Of a stretch of DNA of 64,000 bases, positions 28,925 to 35,780 are shown piece by piece. The stretch covers positions 62,001-126,000 of the forward strand of contig NZ_JAAILI010000079.1 in NCBI RefSeq assembly GCF_012650175.1, given 5' to 3'. The notes below the pieces were generated by a model. That model was given only the letters and a program-made list of their open reading frames with translations. It made no database searches and was not told the origin of the DNA. This stretch comes from Sphingomonas sp. S2M10. Its GTDB lineage: Bacteria; Pseudomonadota; Alphaproteobacteria; Sphingomonadales; Sphingomonadaceae. Both the position numbers and the translations under genes were made by a program. Positions within the stretch are counted from its first letter, which is position 1. Each line of letters begins with the position of its first letter.

Positions 28925-29182
28925 ATGCGCATTCTCCCCGCCCTGCTGGTCCTGCCGCTGCTGGCGGGAGGTTGCGTGGTGAAGACCGCCGCCAATATCG
29001 TCACGCTGCCGGTGAAGGCCGGCGCGCAGGCGGCCGACTGGGCGACCACCAGCCAGGACGAGTCCGACCGGAACTACGGTCGCAAGATGCGCGAGAAGGA
29101 AGCGCGCGAAGGCCGCGAGCGGCGCAAGCGCGACAAGGAATGCCGCGCGCATCCCGAGCGCTGCGAGAACGACCCGCGCTGA
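28925..29182 (+). CDS. Small lipoprotein, hypothetical
   Basis: An 85-residue protein with lipobox LLAGGC (lipidated Cys17). The mature part has a short hydrophobic stretch (VKTAANIVTLPVKAG), then a highly charged Lys/Arg/Glu helix and a pair of cysteines (ECRAHPERCEN). It follows the glycerophosphodiesterase by ten bases and is probably cotranscribed. The family is not recognised beyond being widespread in style among sphingomonads. Confidence 0.75.
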   Translation: MRILPALLVLPLLAGGCVVKTAANIVTLPVKAGAQAADWATTSQDESDRNYGRKMREKEAREGRERRKRDKECRAHPERCENDPR

Positions 29183-29215
29183 GCGCAGGGGCGCGGGCTC
29201 GCCTCCGCGCCGGGC

Positions 29216-30166
29216 TTACCCCAGGAACGCCATCAGCGCCTGTTCGAACAGTTCGGGCCGGTCGAGCATGAGGAAGTGCCCGCTGTCCCCCACGCCGCGG
29301 ATCGTCGCGTTCGGCGCCCCCGCATATTGCGCGCGGTACAGGCCGAGCACGCGTGCCTCGCCGCCCATCGCATCGGTCCAGGGTACCAGCACGGTGATCG
29401 GCGCGGCGATCCTGGGCAGGTCGGGGCGCAGATCGGCGACCATGTCCTCGTAGAGCGCCTGCCCGCTCACCCGCATGTCCGCCTTCGCCGACCACTCGGC
29501 TATCTTCTCGCGCGCGGCGGGCTTCAGCGCATTCTGCCGCGCGACCATGGCGGCAAGTTGCGGCGGATAGGGCTTGCCGTACAGCCCCGCCATCTGCGCG
29601 CGCATCATCTCCGCCTGCGGCTTGATCGAATCGGCCGTCGCGGCGGGCGCGAAGATCGTGCCGAGAAAGGGCAAGGCATCGACGATCAGCGCCTTCCGCA
29701 CATCCTGCGGATGATCGCGCGCCAGCATCAGCGTCACCAGCCCGCCCATCGAATGGCCGACCACCGGCACCGCACCCAGCTTGCGTTCGGCGATCAGCGT
29801 GTGGAGATCGGCCACCACGCCGTCGAGGATGCCGGGCTGAAGGTTGCCGCGCGGATCATCGCCGCCGAAGCCGTTGACCTGCACCAGATAGACGCGGTGG
29901 TTCTTGATCAGCTCGGGCAGCGCGCCGTCCCAGGTGGCACGCGGGCTGGACAGGCCGGGGATCAGCACCACCGGGCTCCCGCGGCCGAGCACCTGCACCG
30001 AGATATGGTCCATCTGCACCAGCGTGTCGGCGGCGCGGGCGACCACCCGCGTCGGCGCCGCATGCGCGTGCTGGAAGAAGCCGTTGGCCGCCAGCAACGC
30101 GATCAGGATGGCGAACCAGGGAAGCCGGTTGTCCCGGCGGCACAGGCAGCGAACGATGCGGTTCAT
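29216..30166 (-). CDS. Exported or membrane-anchored alpha/beta-hydrolase
   Basis: A 316-residue protein. A hydrophobic segment (WFAILIALLAANGFFQHAHA, residues 17-36) is a signal peptide or anchor. The hydrolase fold shows VVLIPGLSSPRATWDG (oxyanion region), VGHSMGGLVTLML (nucleophile Ser) and GVGDSGHFLMLDRPELF (His). The substrate is unknown. Its ATG overlaps the stop of the XRE regulator (ATGA at 30163-30166), so the two are translationally coupled in a three-gene operon. Confidence 0.88.
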   Translation of the reverse strand: MNRIVRCLCRRDNRLPWFAILIALLAANGFFQHAHAAPTRVVARAADTLVQMDHISVQVLGRGSPVVLIPGLSSPRATWDGALPELIKNHRVYLVQVNGFGGDDPRGNLQPGILDGVVADLHTLIAERKLGAVPVVGHSMGGLVTLMLARDHPQDVRKALIVDALPFLGTIFAPAATADSIKPQAEMMRAQMAGLYGKPYPPQLAAMVARQNALKPAAREKIAEWSAKADMRVSGQALYEDMVADLRPDLPRIAAPITVLVPWTDAMGGEARVLGLYRAQYAGAPNATIRGVGDSGHFLMLDRPELFEQALMAFLG

Positions 30167-30372
30167 TGGTCCGTCTCCTTGGCAGGATTGAGGAAGATCT
30201 CTTCGATGGCGAGGCCGAACAGGTCGGCGATTTTGAAGGCGAGCGGCAGCGAGGGATCGTAGCGCCCGGTCTCGATGGCGTTCACGCTTTGGCGCGAAAC
30301 CTCAAGCCGCTCGGCGAGATCCTGCTGGCTCCACGCCCGTTCGGCGCGGAGCACGCGGAGGCGGTTGTTCAC
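30163..30372 (-). CDS. XRE/Cro-type transcriptional regulator
   Basis: A 69-residue single-domain helix-turn-helix protein: VLRAERAWSQQDLAERLEVS and RQSVNAIETGRYDPSLPLAF, ending AIEEIFLN. Such minimal repressors (YozG/Cro-like) commonly sit beside a small membrane protein. The start is GTG at 30372, overlapping the membrane protein's stop, and the stop overlaps the hydrolase start. The palindrome at 30828-30857 over the operon promoter is a good autoregulatory operator candidate. Confidence 0.88.
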   Translation of the reverse strand: MNNRLRVLRAERAWSQQDLAERLEVSRQSVNAIETGRYDPSLPLAFKIADLFGLAIEEIFLNPAKETDQ

Positions 30373-30779
30373 GCGTCGGCCCCCGCACCGCGATCGCGCG
30401 CGCACAAGATGCCCCGCACGACCCCGAAAAACATGCACCAAGCCGGAAAAGCGAAGAACACCGGCACCGCGCCGACGATGTGCTCGAACTGAAGGAACCC
30501 CAGGATGCTGGTGAGCGACAGCAGGATCCCGATCGCCACCAGCATCGCGGTGACGAGACGGTAGCGGACGAACTCGTCGGTTTCCTCGCGGATATACAGC
30601 CCCATCACCGCGATCATGCCGACGATGGGCAAGGAGGTCAGGACGGCCATCATCCCGAGCACGATCTGCGGCGGCGCGAACGTCCGGCTGATCGCGACGT
30701 TCAGCGCAATCAGGGCGACATACACCAGCGTGACCACCATGAACCGGCGCCGATAATTTTTGGCTGCAAGCGTCGCCAT
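30369..30779 (-). CDS. Four-helix inner membrane protein, XRE-regulator partner
   Basis: A 136-residue protein with about four membrane segments (around 14-30, 40-58, 78-98 and 105-122) and a charged Arg/Asp tail. Between helices 2 and 3 is YIREETDEFVRYRL, a pattern found in membrane proteins paired with small XRE regulators. Its role, perhaps sensing or controlling the regulator, is unknown. It is the first gene of the operon, with GGGAGC upstream of the start and a stop overlapping the regulator's GTG. Confidence 0.8.
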   Translation of the reverse strand: MATLAAKNYRRRFMVVTLVYVALIALNVAISRTFAPPQIVLGMMAVLTSLPIVGMIAVMGLYIREETDEFVRYRLVTAMLVAIGILLSLTSILGFLQFEHIVGAVPVFFAFPAWCMFFGVVRGILCARDRGAGADA

Positions 30780-30809
30780 GGAAAGCTCCCTGTTCTATTT
30801 GACAAGGAC

Positions 30810-30839
30810 ACTTTACGTTCATCATGCTGTACATGTCAA
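30810..30839 (-). promoter_or_regulatory. Promoter of the membrane protein/XRE/hydrolase operon
   Basis: On the minus strand TTGACA (complement of 30834-30839) is followed after 18 bases by TAAAGT (complement of 30810-30815). The predicted transcript start is about 24 bases before the ATG at 30779. The -35 box lies inside the palindrome at 30828-30857. Confidence 0.5.
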
Positions 30840-30857
30840 GCGTGGTTGACATGTGCA
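30828..30857. promoter_or_regulatory. Palindromic operator candidate for the XRE regulator
   Basis: ACATGTCAA at 30831-30839 and TTGACATGT at 30846-30854 form perfect 9-bp arms around gcgtgg; with one mismatch the arms extend to 12 bp (30828-30857). It covers the -35 box of the operon that encodes the XRE protein. A third TTGACA half-site is at 30799-30804. Confidence 0.6.
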
Positions 30858-30860
30858 ATT

Positions 30861-31020
30861 CCTCCCCGGCACGGGGAGGGGGACCATGTGCGCCAGCACA
30901 TGATGGAGGGGCCGCCGCGCATGCGGCGGTTTTCAACGCTATCGACACGCACCGCGCCTTCGGCACGGCCCCTCCACCACGCGGCGATGCCGCGCGGTCC
31001 CCCTCCCCGTTCCGGGGAAG
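30861..31020. repeat. Palindromic intergenic repeat, family B copy 1
   Basis: A GC-rich imperfect inverted repeat of about 160 bases. It opens with cctccccggcacggggaggg and closes with cggtccccctccccgttccg; inside, atgatggaggggccg faces cggcccctccaccacgc. The outer arms and inner arms match those of 47453-47587. It fills the space between the XRE operon promoter and the end of the Mur ligase gene. Confidence 0.7.
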
Positions 31021-31024
31021 ATTT

Positions 31025-32419
31025 TTAACCGCGCAGCCGCGCCACCATGTCCTCGGCGAGCTGGCTGAGCGTGTCATCCCGCGCGCCCATCACCACGATG
31101 CGGTCGCTAGGTCGAGCCCGCGCGACCAGATGCGCCGCCGCCGCCTCGCGGCCGGGGATATGCATCGCCTGCGCGCCGGTCGCCGCGACATCGGTGACGA
31201 TGTCCGCGCTGGTCACCTCGCGGGCTACGGTACCGCCCTGATAGACCGGGTCCGGCAGCACCAGCAGGTCCTCCTGCCCCAGCTTGGTGGCGAACATCGC
31301 GACGAGCTCGCGCCGCATCACCTTGAGCGGGCCGTAGCCGTGCGGCTGGAACAGCAGCAGCAACCGCCCGGGAAAGGCGTGCAGCGTATCGAGGGTCGCG
31401 GCGATCTTGTCCGGGTTGTGCCCGAAATCGTCGATCACCGACACGCCGCCCGCCGTGCCAACCAGTTCGAACCGCCGTCGCAGGCCGGTGAACCCCTCGA
31501 CGGCCGCACACGCCTCCTCCAGCGACATACCGGCCGCCGTAGCCGCGCCGATCGCGGCCAGCGCATTGGCGACATTGTGCCGACCCGGCACCTGCAGCCG
31601 CACCCGTCGCACCGTCTCTCGCATCACCAGATCGAAGCTGATCGCGAACGCTTCCGGCGCGAGGTTCCGCGCCATCAGGTCCGCATCGCCCTCCACCGCG
31701 AAGGTCAGCGTCCGCGCGCGATCGAGCCCCGCCGCCAGCGCCGCGCTTTCGGCATCGCCGACATTGACCACCGTGGTCGCCGCCTTGCCCGCGAACGCCC
31801 CGAACAACAGCCGCAATTCCTCCAGCGACTTGTGGTCGAGGCTGACATTGTTGAGCACCGCGATCCGCGGCCAGTAATTGGCGATCGAGCCGTCGCTCTC
31901 GTCCACCTCGCTGACGAACGCGTCCCCCGCCCCCACCAAGGCGCTGGCGAACGGCGCGTCGGGCCCCGCGAAATTCTTCATCACCGCGCCGTTCATCACC
32001 GTCGGATCGCGCCCGCAGGCGTGGAGGATCCAGCCGATCATCCCCGTCACGGTCGACTTGCCGCTGGTCCCCGCCACCCCGATCGGCAGCGGCGAGGCGT
32101 TGAACAGGCTCGCCAGCAGCTCGGCTCGCGACATGCGCGCGCAGCCGAGCTCTGCCGCGCGCACCATGTCCGGCACGGTCGGCTCGATCGCGGCGGAGGC
32201 GACCACCACCTGCTCGGCCGACTGCACCCCACTGCCGTCCTGCGGGAACAGGCCAACGCCGTGGCCACGCAGCCAGTCGAACTTGGCCGCCAGCCGCCCG
32301 CCGTCGAGGCTGCGGTCCGAACCCGAGACCCGGGCGCCCCGGCCGGCGAGGATCATCGCCAGCGGCATCATCCCCGAACCGCCGATTCCTACGAAGAAGG
32401 TTGCTTTGCCATGCTGCAT
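31025..32419 (-). CDS. MurC/Mpl-like Mur ligase
   Basis: A 464-residue ATP-dependent ligase. The N-terminal UDP-binding domain has FVGIGGSGMMPLAMILAGRG; the ATP loop is GVAGTSGKSTVTGMIG; the catalytic middle has SEVDESDGS and NNVSLDHKS; then GRHNVANALAAIGAA and a C-terminal domain with FQPHGYGPLKVM. The sequence VIDDFGHNPDKIAATL has GHNP where MurC and Mpl usually read AHHP, a feature closer to MurE, MurT or CphA. It faces an LD-carboxypeptidase across 39 bases, so a peptidoglycan-recycling ligase (Mpl-like) is the best guess rather than the main MurC. Confidence 0.82.
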   Translation of the reverse strand: MQHGKATFFVGIGGSGMMPLAMILAGRGARVSGSDRSLDGGRLAAKFDWLRGHGVGLFPQDGSGVQSAEQVVVASAAIEPTVPDMVRAAELGCARMSRAELLASLFNASPLPIGVAGTSGKSTVTGMIGWILHACGRDPTVMNGAVMKNFAGPDAPFASALVGAGDAFVSEVDESDGSIANYWPRIAVLNNVSLDHKSLEELRLLFGAFAGKAATTVVNVGDAESAALAAGLDRARTLTFAVEGDADLMARNLAPEAFAISFDLVMRETVRRVRLQVPGRHNVANALAAIGAATAAGMSLEEACAAVEGFTGLRRRFELVGTAGGVSVIDDFGHNPDKIAATLDTLHAFPGRLLLLFQPHGYGPLKVMRRELVAMFATKLGQEDLLVLPDPVYQGGTVAREVTSADIVTDVAATGAQAMHIPGREAAAAHLVARARPSDRIVVMGARDDTLSQLAEDMVARLRG

Positions 32420-32458
32420 GGGCACGCTATCGGCGAAGCGAGGAGACCATACAAGCAT

Positions 32459-33277
32459 ATGCGGATCGGAGTCGTCGCGCCGGCGCGGCCAGTCACCCGG
32501 GAATCGTCTGCCCGCATGGCGGCATTCATGGCGCTCACCTACCCGGAGCATGAGGTGGTGTTCCACCCGCAATGCTATCTCTCGGCGGGCCATTTCGCCG
32601 GGACCGATGCCGAGCGGGCGGCGGCGTTCCTGGAGTTTGCCAATGATCCCGCGATCGACGCGATCTGGTTCGCGCGCGGCGGCTATGGCTCGAACCGCAT
32701 CCTCGACGCGGTGATGCCGCACCTCGGCGAGGCGGCGCGGCGCAAGACCTATATGGGCTTCTCCGACATGGGCTTCCTGCTGGGCGCGCTCTACGCCCGC
32801 GGCATCGGCCATCCGGTCCATGCTTCGATGGCGAGCAGCATCGGCAAGAACGATGCGGGGGTCGATACCGGCTGGGCGCTCGGCTGGCTGATCGAGCGCG
32901 ACCGCCGCGGGCTGGACCCCGCGCTGGCCGACGGGCGCCCCGCCGCCGCCTTCAACCTCGCGATCCTCACCGCGCTGATCGGCAGCAAGTACCTGCCCGA
33001 CCTCACCGACCATGTGCTGATGATCGAGGAAGTGGACGAGCCGCTCTACCGGATCGACCGGATGCTGTTCAACATGGCCCATGCCGAGCAGCTCAAGGGC
33101 ATCGCCGGCATCCGCCTCGGCGCGGTGACCGCCATTGCCGAGAACGACCCGCCCTTTGGCGAGACGGTGGACGAGATGATCGTCCGCTGGTGCAAGGAAA
33201 TGGGCGTCCCCTATCTCGGCCGCTGCGCGATCGGGCATGTTGCGACCAACCACGTCGTCCCGTTCGGCGTCGCATGA
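32459..33277 (+). CDS. LD-carboxypeptidase, S66 family
   Basis: A 272-residue serine peptidase expected to release the terminal D-alanine from recycled muropeptide tetrapeptides in the cytosol. FARGGYGSNRIL is the family motif; GFSDMGFLLGAL is the nucleophile elbow with Ser102; MIEEVDEPLYRIDRML and GHVATNHVVPFG supply the expected Glu and His. It is somewhat shorter than LdcA of other bacteria. It has no signal peptide. The start at 32459 avoids overlap with the divergent Mur ligase. Its TGA overlaps the next ATG (ATGA at 33274-33277). Confidence 0.9.
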   Translation: MRIGVVAPARPVTRESSARMAAFMALTYPEHEVVFHPQCYLSAGHFAGTDAERAAAFLEFANDPAIDAIWFARGGYGSNRILDAVMPHLGEAARRKTYMGFSDMGFLLGALYARGIGHPVHASMASSIGKNDAGVDTGWALGWLIERDRRGLDPALADGRPAAAFNLAILTALIGSKYLPDLTDHVLMIEEVDEPLYRIDRMLFNMAHAEQLKGIAGIRLGAVTAIAENDPPFGETVDEMIVRWCKEMGVPYLGRCAIGHVATNHVVPFGVA

Positions 33278-34314
33278 GCCCCGATCCCCAGGCGCTGCGG
33301 AGCCGCCACGGCGCGGTCTCGCTGCTCGCCCACCCCTCGCCGATCGAGCGGCTGGAACGGCTGGAGGCGGCGCTCGGCACCAGGGTGCGGATCTATGTGA
33401 AGCGCGACGATGTCGCGGGCATCGGCGGCGGCGGCAACAAGCTGCGCAAGCTCGAATTCCTGCTCGGCGACGCGCTCGCGCAAGGGTGTGACACCTTCGT
33501 CACCACCGGCGGGCTGCAATCGAACCACGCCCGGCTAAGCGCGGCGGCGGCGGCACGGATGGGCCTCGCCTGCGAGCTGGTGCTGGCCGATGTCGTCCCG
33601 CGCCACGATGCCGACTATCGCGGCAACGGCAACCTGCTGCTCGACGCGATCTTCGGCGCAACCGTCCACCGTGTGCCCGGCGACACCGATCCGCTCGCCT
33701 TCGCCCACACCCGCGCCGAGGCGCTGCGGGCGGAAGGGCACAAACCGTACGTGGTCGGCGCGGGCGGATCCTCGCCGGTCGGCGCGCTCGGCTATGTCGC
33801 CTGCGCCTGGGAGATCCTGGGGCAGGAGGCGGCGCTGGGCGAGCGCTTCGCCCGCATCGTCGTCCCCAATGGCAGCGCCGGCACCCATGCGGGCCTCGCC
33901 GCCGGCATGGCGGCAGCGGGCGCGGCGGTGACGCGCGTCGTGTCCTACGCCGTCCTCGCCACCCCCGAGCGCGCCCATGCCGAGACGCTGGCGCTGGCCG
34001 AGGCGACACTCGCCGCCAACGCCCTGCCGGGCAGCGTGACGGCGGCGGAGGTGGTGATCGACGGCAGCCAGCGCGGGCTAGGCTATGGCATCCCCACCGC
34101 TGCAATGCGCGAAGCGGTGGAACTGCTCGCCCGCACCGAGGGCCTGCTGCTCGACCCCGTCTATAGCGGCAAGGCCTTTGCCGGGCTGCTCGCGGCCATC
34201 CGCGGCGGCGCGTTCCAGCCGGACGAGGCGGTGCTGTACGTCATGACCGGCGGCGTGCCGGGGTTGTTCGCGTATCGGGATGTGTTTGACCGAGAGGCAA
34301 GCACCCGTTCTTGA
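33274..34314 (+). CDS. D-cysteine desulfhydrase / ACC deaminase-like PLP enzyme
   Basis: A 346-residue fold-type II PLP enzyme. RIYVKRDDVAGIGGGGNKLR carries the Schiff-base Lys56; TTGGLQSNHARLSAAAAAR is the phosphate-proximal motif; GSAGTHAGLAAGM and DPVYSGKAFAGL complete the family pattern of D-cysteine desulfhydrase (DcyD) and 1-aminocyclopropane-1-carboxylate deaminase. It is translationally coupled to the LD-carboxypeptidase, which releases a D-amino acid, so D-amino-acid salvage is a reasonable context. The two activities cannot be separated by sequence here. Confidence 0.88.
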   Translation: MSPDPQALRSRHGAVSLLAHPSPIERLERLEAALGTRVRIYVKRDDVAGIGGGGNKLRKLEFLLGDALAQGCDTFVTTGGLQSNHARLSAAAAARMGLACELVLADVVPRHDADYRGNGNLLLDAIFGATVHRVPGDTDPLAFAHTRAEALRAEGHKPYVVGAGGSSPVGALGYVACAWEILGQEAALGERFARIVVPNGSAGTHAGLAAGMAAAGAAVTRVVSYAVLATPERAHAETLALAEATLAANALPGSVTAAEVVIDGSQRGLGYGIPTAAMREAVELLARTEGLLLDPVYSGKAFAGLLAAIRGGAFQPDEAVLYVMTGGVPGLFAYRDVFDREASTRS

Positions 34315-34402
34315 TATCTAAGGCAAAGCAACGGCAATATAGTTTGAAGATGCGTAGCCGACCCAATCAATCGGCATCCTGCTCACAAGTCCCGGGGGCG
34401 CG

Positions 34403-34987
34403 ATGAAAATCAACTGGTTTGAAGGAGGCCGTCGCATTACCCGCCTCGGGCAAATCTTGCTCGTGCTATTTGCCTCGGCTGTCTTGCTAATCAGTTTGCC
34501 TCACCCGACACTGACGCTCGAAACCGCTTCGCCATCCGACCCATGGAAGCTATCTAAGACCGCGTGTAACTACGGCAGCGACGCTTCAGCTACGACGTAT
34601 GGCGTGAACGTTGGCAGCACATTGACCGACGTCGAACTCTGCTTTCGCTCTTCAAAAGCGGAAGATGGCCGCTCACTCGTGCCATTCGCTGCGGCCGATA
34701 AAGACAACTGGTATGTCGATGAACCCTACAGCAGCGCGGTCAGCGCCTATACTGAGAAACGCAAACAGAGCTTCGCTTTTCCGCCGACTCTGGAAAAAGA
34801 AGCAAGCTCTTCGGTTAAGGCCCAGTGGTGGCACGATTTTTGGCATCAATTCAAGGCATTCGCTCTCTCAGTTTTGATCGGAGTCGGTATTTTACAGGCA
34901 TTATCATGGGTCATCGGGTGGATAGTTCGCGGGTTCCTTGGAATACCTGCGGGTAAGGACCGAAAGGAATTTGTGGAACCCGACTAA
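34403..34987 (+). CDS. Two-helix membrane protein, lower GC, hypothetical
   Basis: A 194-residue protein with a helix at about residues 15-34, a polar domain with two cysteines (ACNYGSDAS and LCFRSS), and a second helix at about 152-178. The orientation would place the Cys domain in the periplasm. Base composition and codon use (TTT, GCT, TCA, AAA) differ clearly from neighbours, and the flanks (34315-34402 and 34988-35088) are also AT-richer, suggesting recent acquisition. I do not recognise the family. There is no obvious Shine-Dalgarno sequence beyond GGGGGCGC at the start. Confidence 0.65.
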   Translation: MKINWFEGGRRITRLGQILLVLFASAVLLISLPHPTLTLETASPSDPWKLSKTACNYGSDASATTYGVNVGSTLTDVELCFRSSKAEDGRSLVPFAAADKDNWYVDEPYSSAVSAYTEKRKQSFAFPPTLEKEASSSVKAQWWHDFWHQFKAFALSVLIGVGILQALSWVIGWIVRGFLGIPAGKDRKEFVEPD

Positions 34988-35088
34988 TCTTGCGCAATAA
35001 AAACCAACATGAAAATACACCAAAGCTACAGCTCCGTCTCGAATTTACCCTCGTTGCCGTGGATCGGCGGAGTTCAAATCAGCCGAAC

Positions 35089-35442
35089 TCACCCCAACAC
35101 CCGCCCCACGCGCACCAGCGCCCCATCGGGATCCGACACCGCGAACTCGTACGTCCCCCACGGCATCGCATGCGGCGTGCCCGGCTGGATGATCGCCTCG
35201 CGCACCCGCGCCGCCACCGCGTCGACGTCCGCGACATAGAGGTACAGCCCGAAGGGATTGTCCGGTGCCTGGGGCGTGTTCGCCTCGTGCCGCAGGTGCA
35301 GGTGCCAGCCGCGGCCGTCTGCGAGGATGCGGTAGTGGCCGTAATCACTCGCCACCTCCAGCCCCAGCCGGCGGTAGAATGCGGTGCTCGCGTCGAGGTC
35401 GCGGCAGGGCAGGATGGCGGCGATGTGGTGGGCGGGGTCCAT
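35089..35442 (-). CDS. VOC family protein (glyoxalase/bleomycin-resistance fold)
   Basis: A 117-residue single VOC domain made of two beta-alpha-beta-beta-beta modules: AAILPCRDLDASTAFYRRLG then YLYVADVDAVAARVREA and YEFAVSDPDGALVRVG. Possible metal ligands are a histidine near GHYRIL or HLHLRHE and Glu in YEFAV. It resembles bleomycin-resistance-type binding proteins, but the ligand is unknown. A long repeat array follows its start on the other side. Confidence 0.87.
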   Translation of the reverse strand: MDPAHHIAAILPCRDLDASTAFYRRLGLEVASDYGHYRILADGRGWHLHLRHEANTPQAPDNPFGLYLYVADVDAVAARVREAIIQPGTPHAMPWGTYEFAVSDPDGALVRVGRVLG

Positions 35443-35780
35443 GGCCGCAGGCTATGCTTGCCGGGCGATCGGCGCCAGCCTGAACCGCTCGCTACCAACC
35501 CTCCCCCCTTGCGGGGGAGGGAGGGGCCCGCTGCCGAAGGCAGTGGGAGGGAGAGGGGAGCGATTTGCGGCGCAAATCGCGCGGCTGCCGCGCAGCCGCT
35601 CACCCTCTCCAAGCTGCGCTAGGCAGCAAGCTGCCAAGCTACGCTATCCTCCCCCGTCAAGGGGGAGGATTTCGCGTCCTGCGCCGGAGTGCCATCCCCT
35701 TTTCGCGAGTGCTTGCCTATATCGCCCTCGCGCGGGCATAAGCCGCGCTCCGTTTCCCACCCAACAGAAGGGTTCTTCCC
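35443..35780. other. Long intergenic region upstream of thrS
   Basis: 338 bases without a gene. Most of it (35498-35672) is a mosaic of palindromic elements. The last 100 bases should carry the thrS promoter; I see no clear -35/-10 pair and no aminoacyl-tRNA-sensing leader. Confidence 0.6.
35498..35672. repeat. Mosaic of palindromic repeats (family C)
   Basis: It opens with a hairpin of aaccctcccccc and gggggagggaggg. Then come gcgatttgcg/cgcaaatcgc (35560-35569 and 35571-35580), gcggctgc/gcagccgc (35581-35588 and 35592-35599), a degenerate run of aagctgc-like units (35611-35645), and a closing hairpin atcctccccc/gggggaggat (35646-35655 and 35661-35670). The last hairpin recurs at 52598-52621. 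Confidence 0.65.

Noticed and set aside
30824..32458. Extended frame upstream of the LD-carboxypeptidase
   Set aside because: It runs through the repeat and antisense to the Mur ligase; no motif or ribosome-binding site supports it.
33190..33273. Earlier start for the D-cysteine desulfhydrase-like gene
   Set aside because: The upstream 28 codons are inside the LD-carboxypeptidase gene in another frame and are not conserved in the family; the ATGA overlap at 33274 is the natural start.
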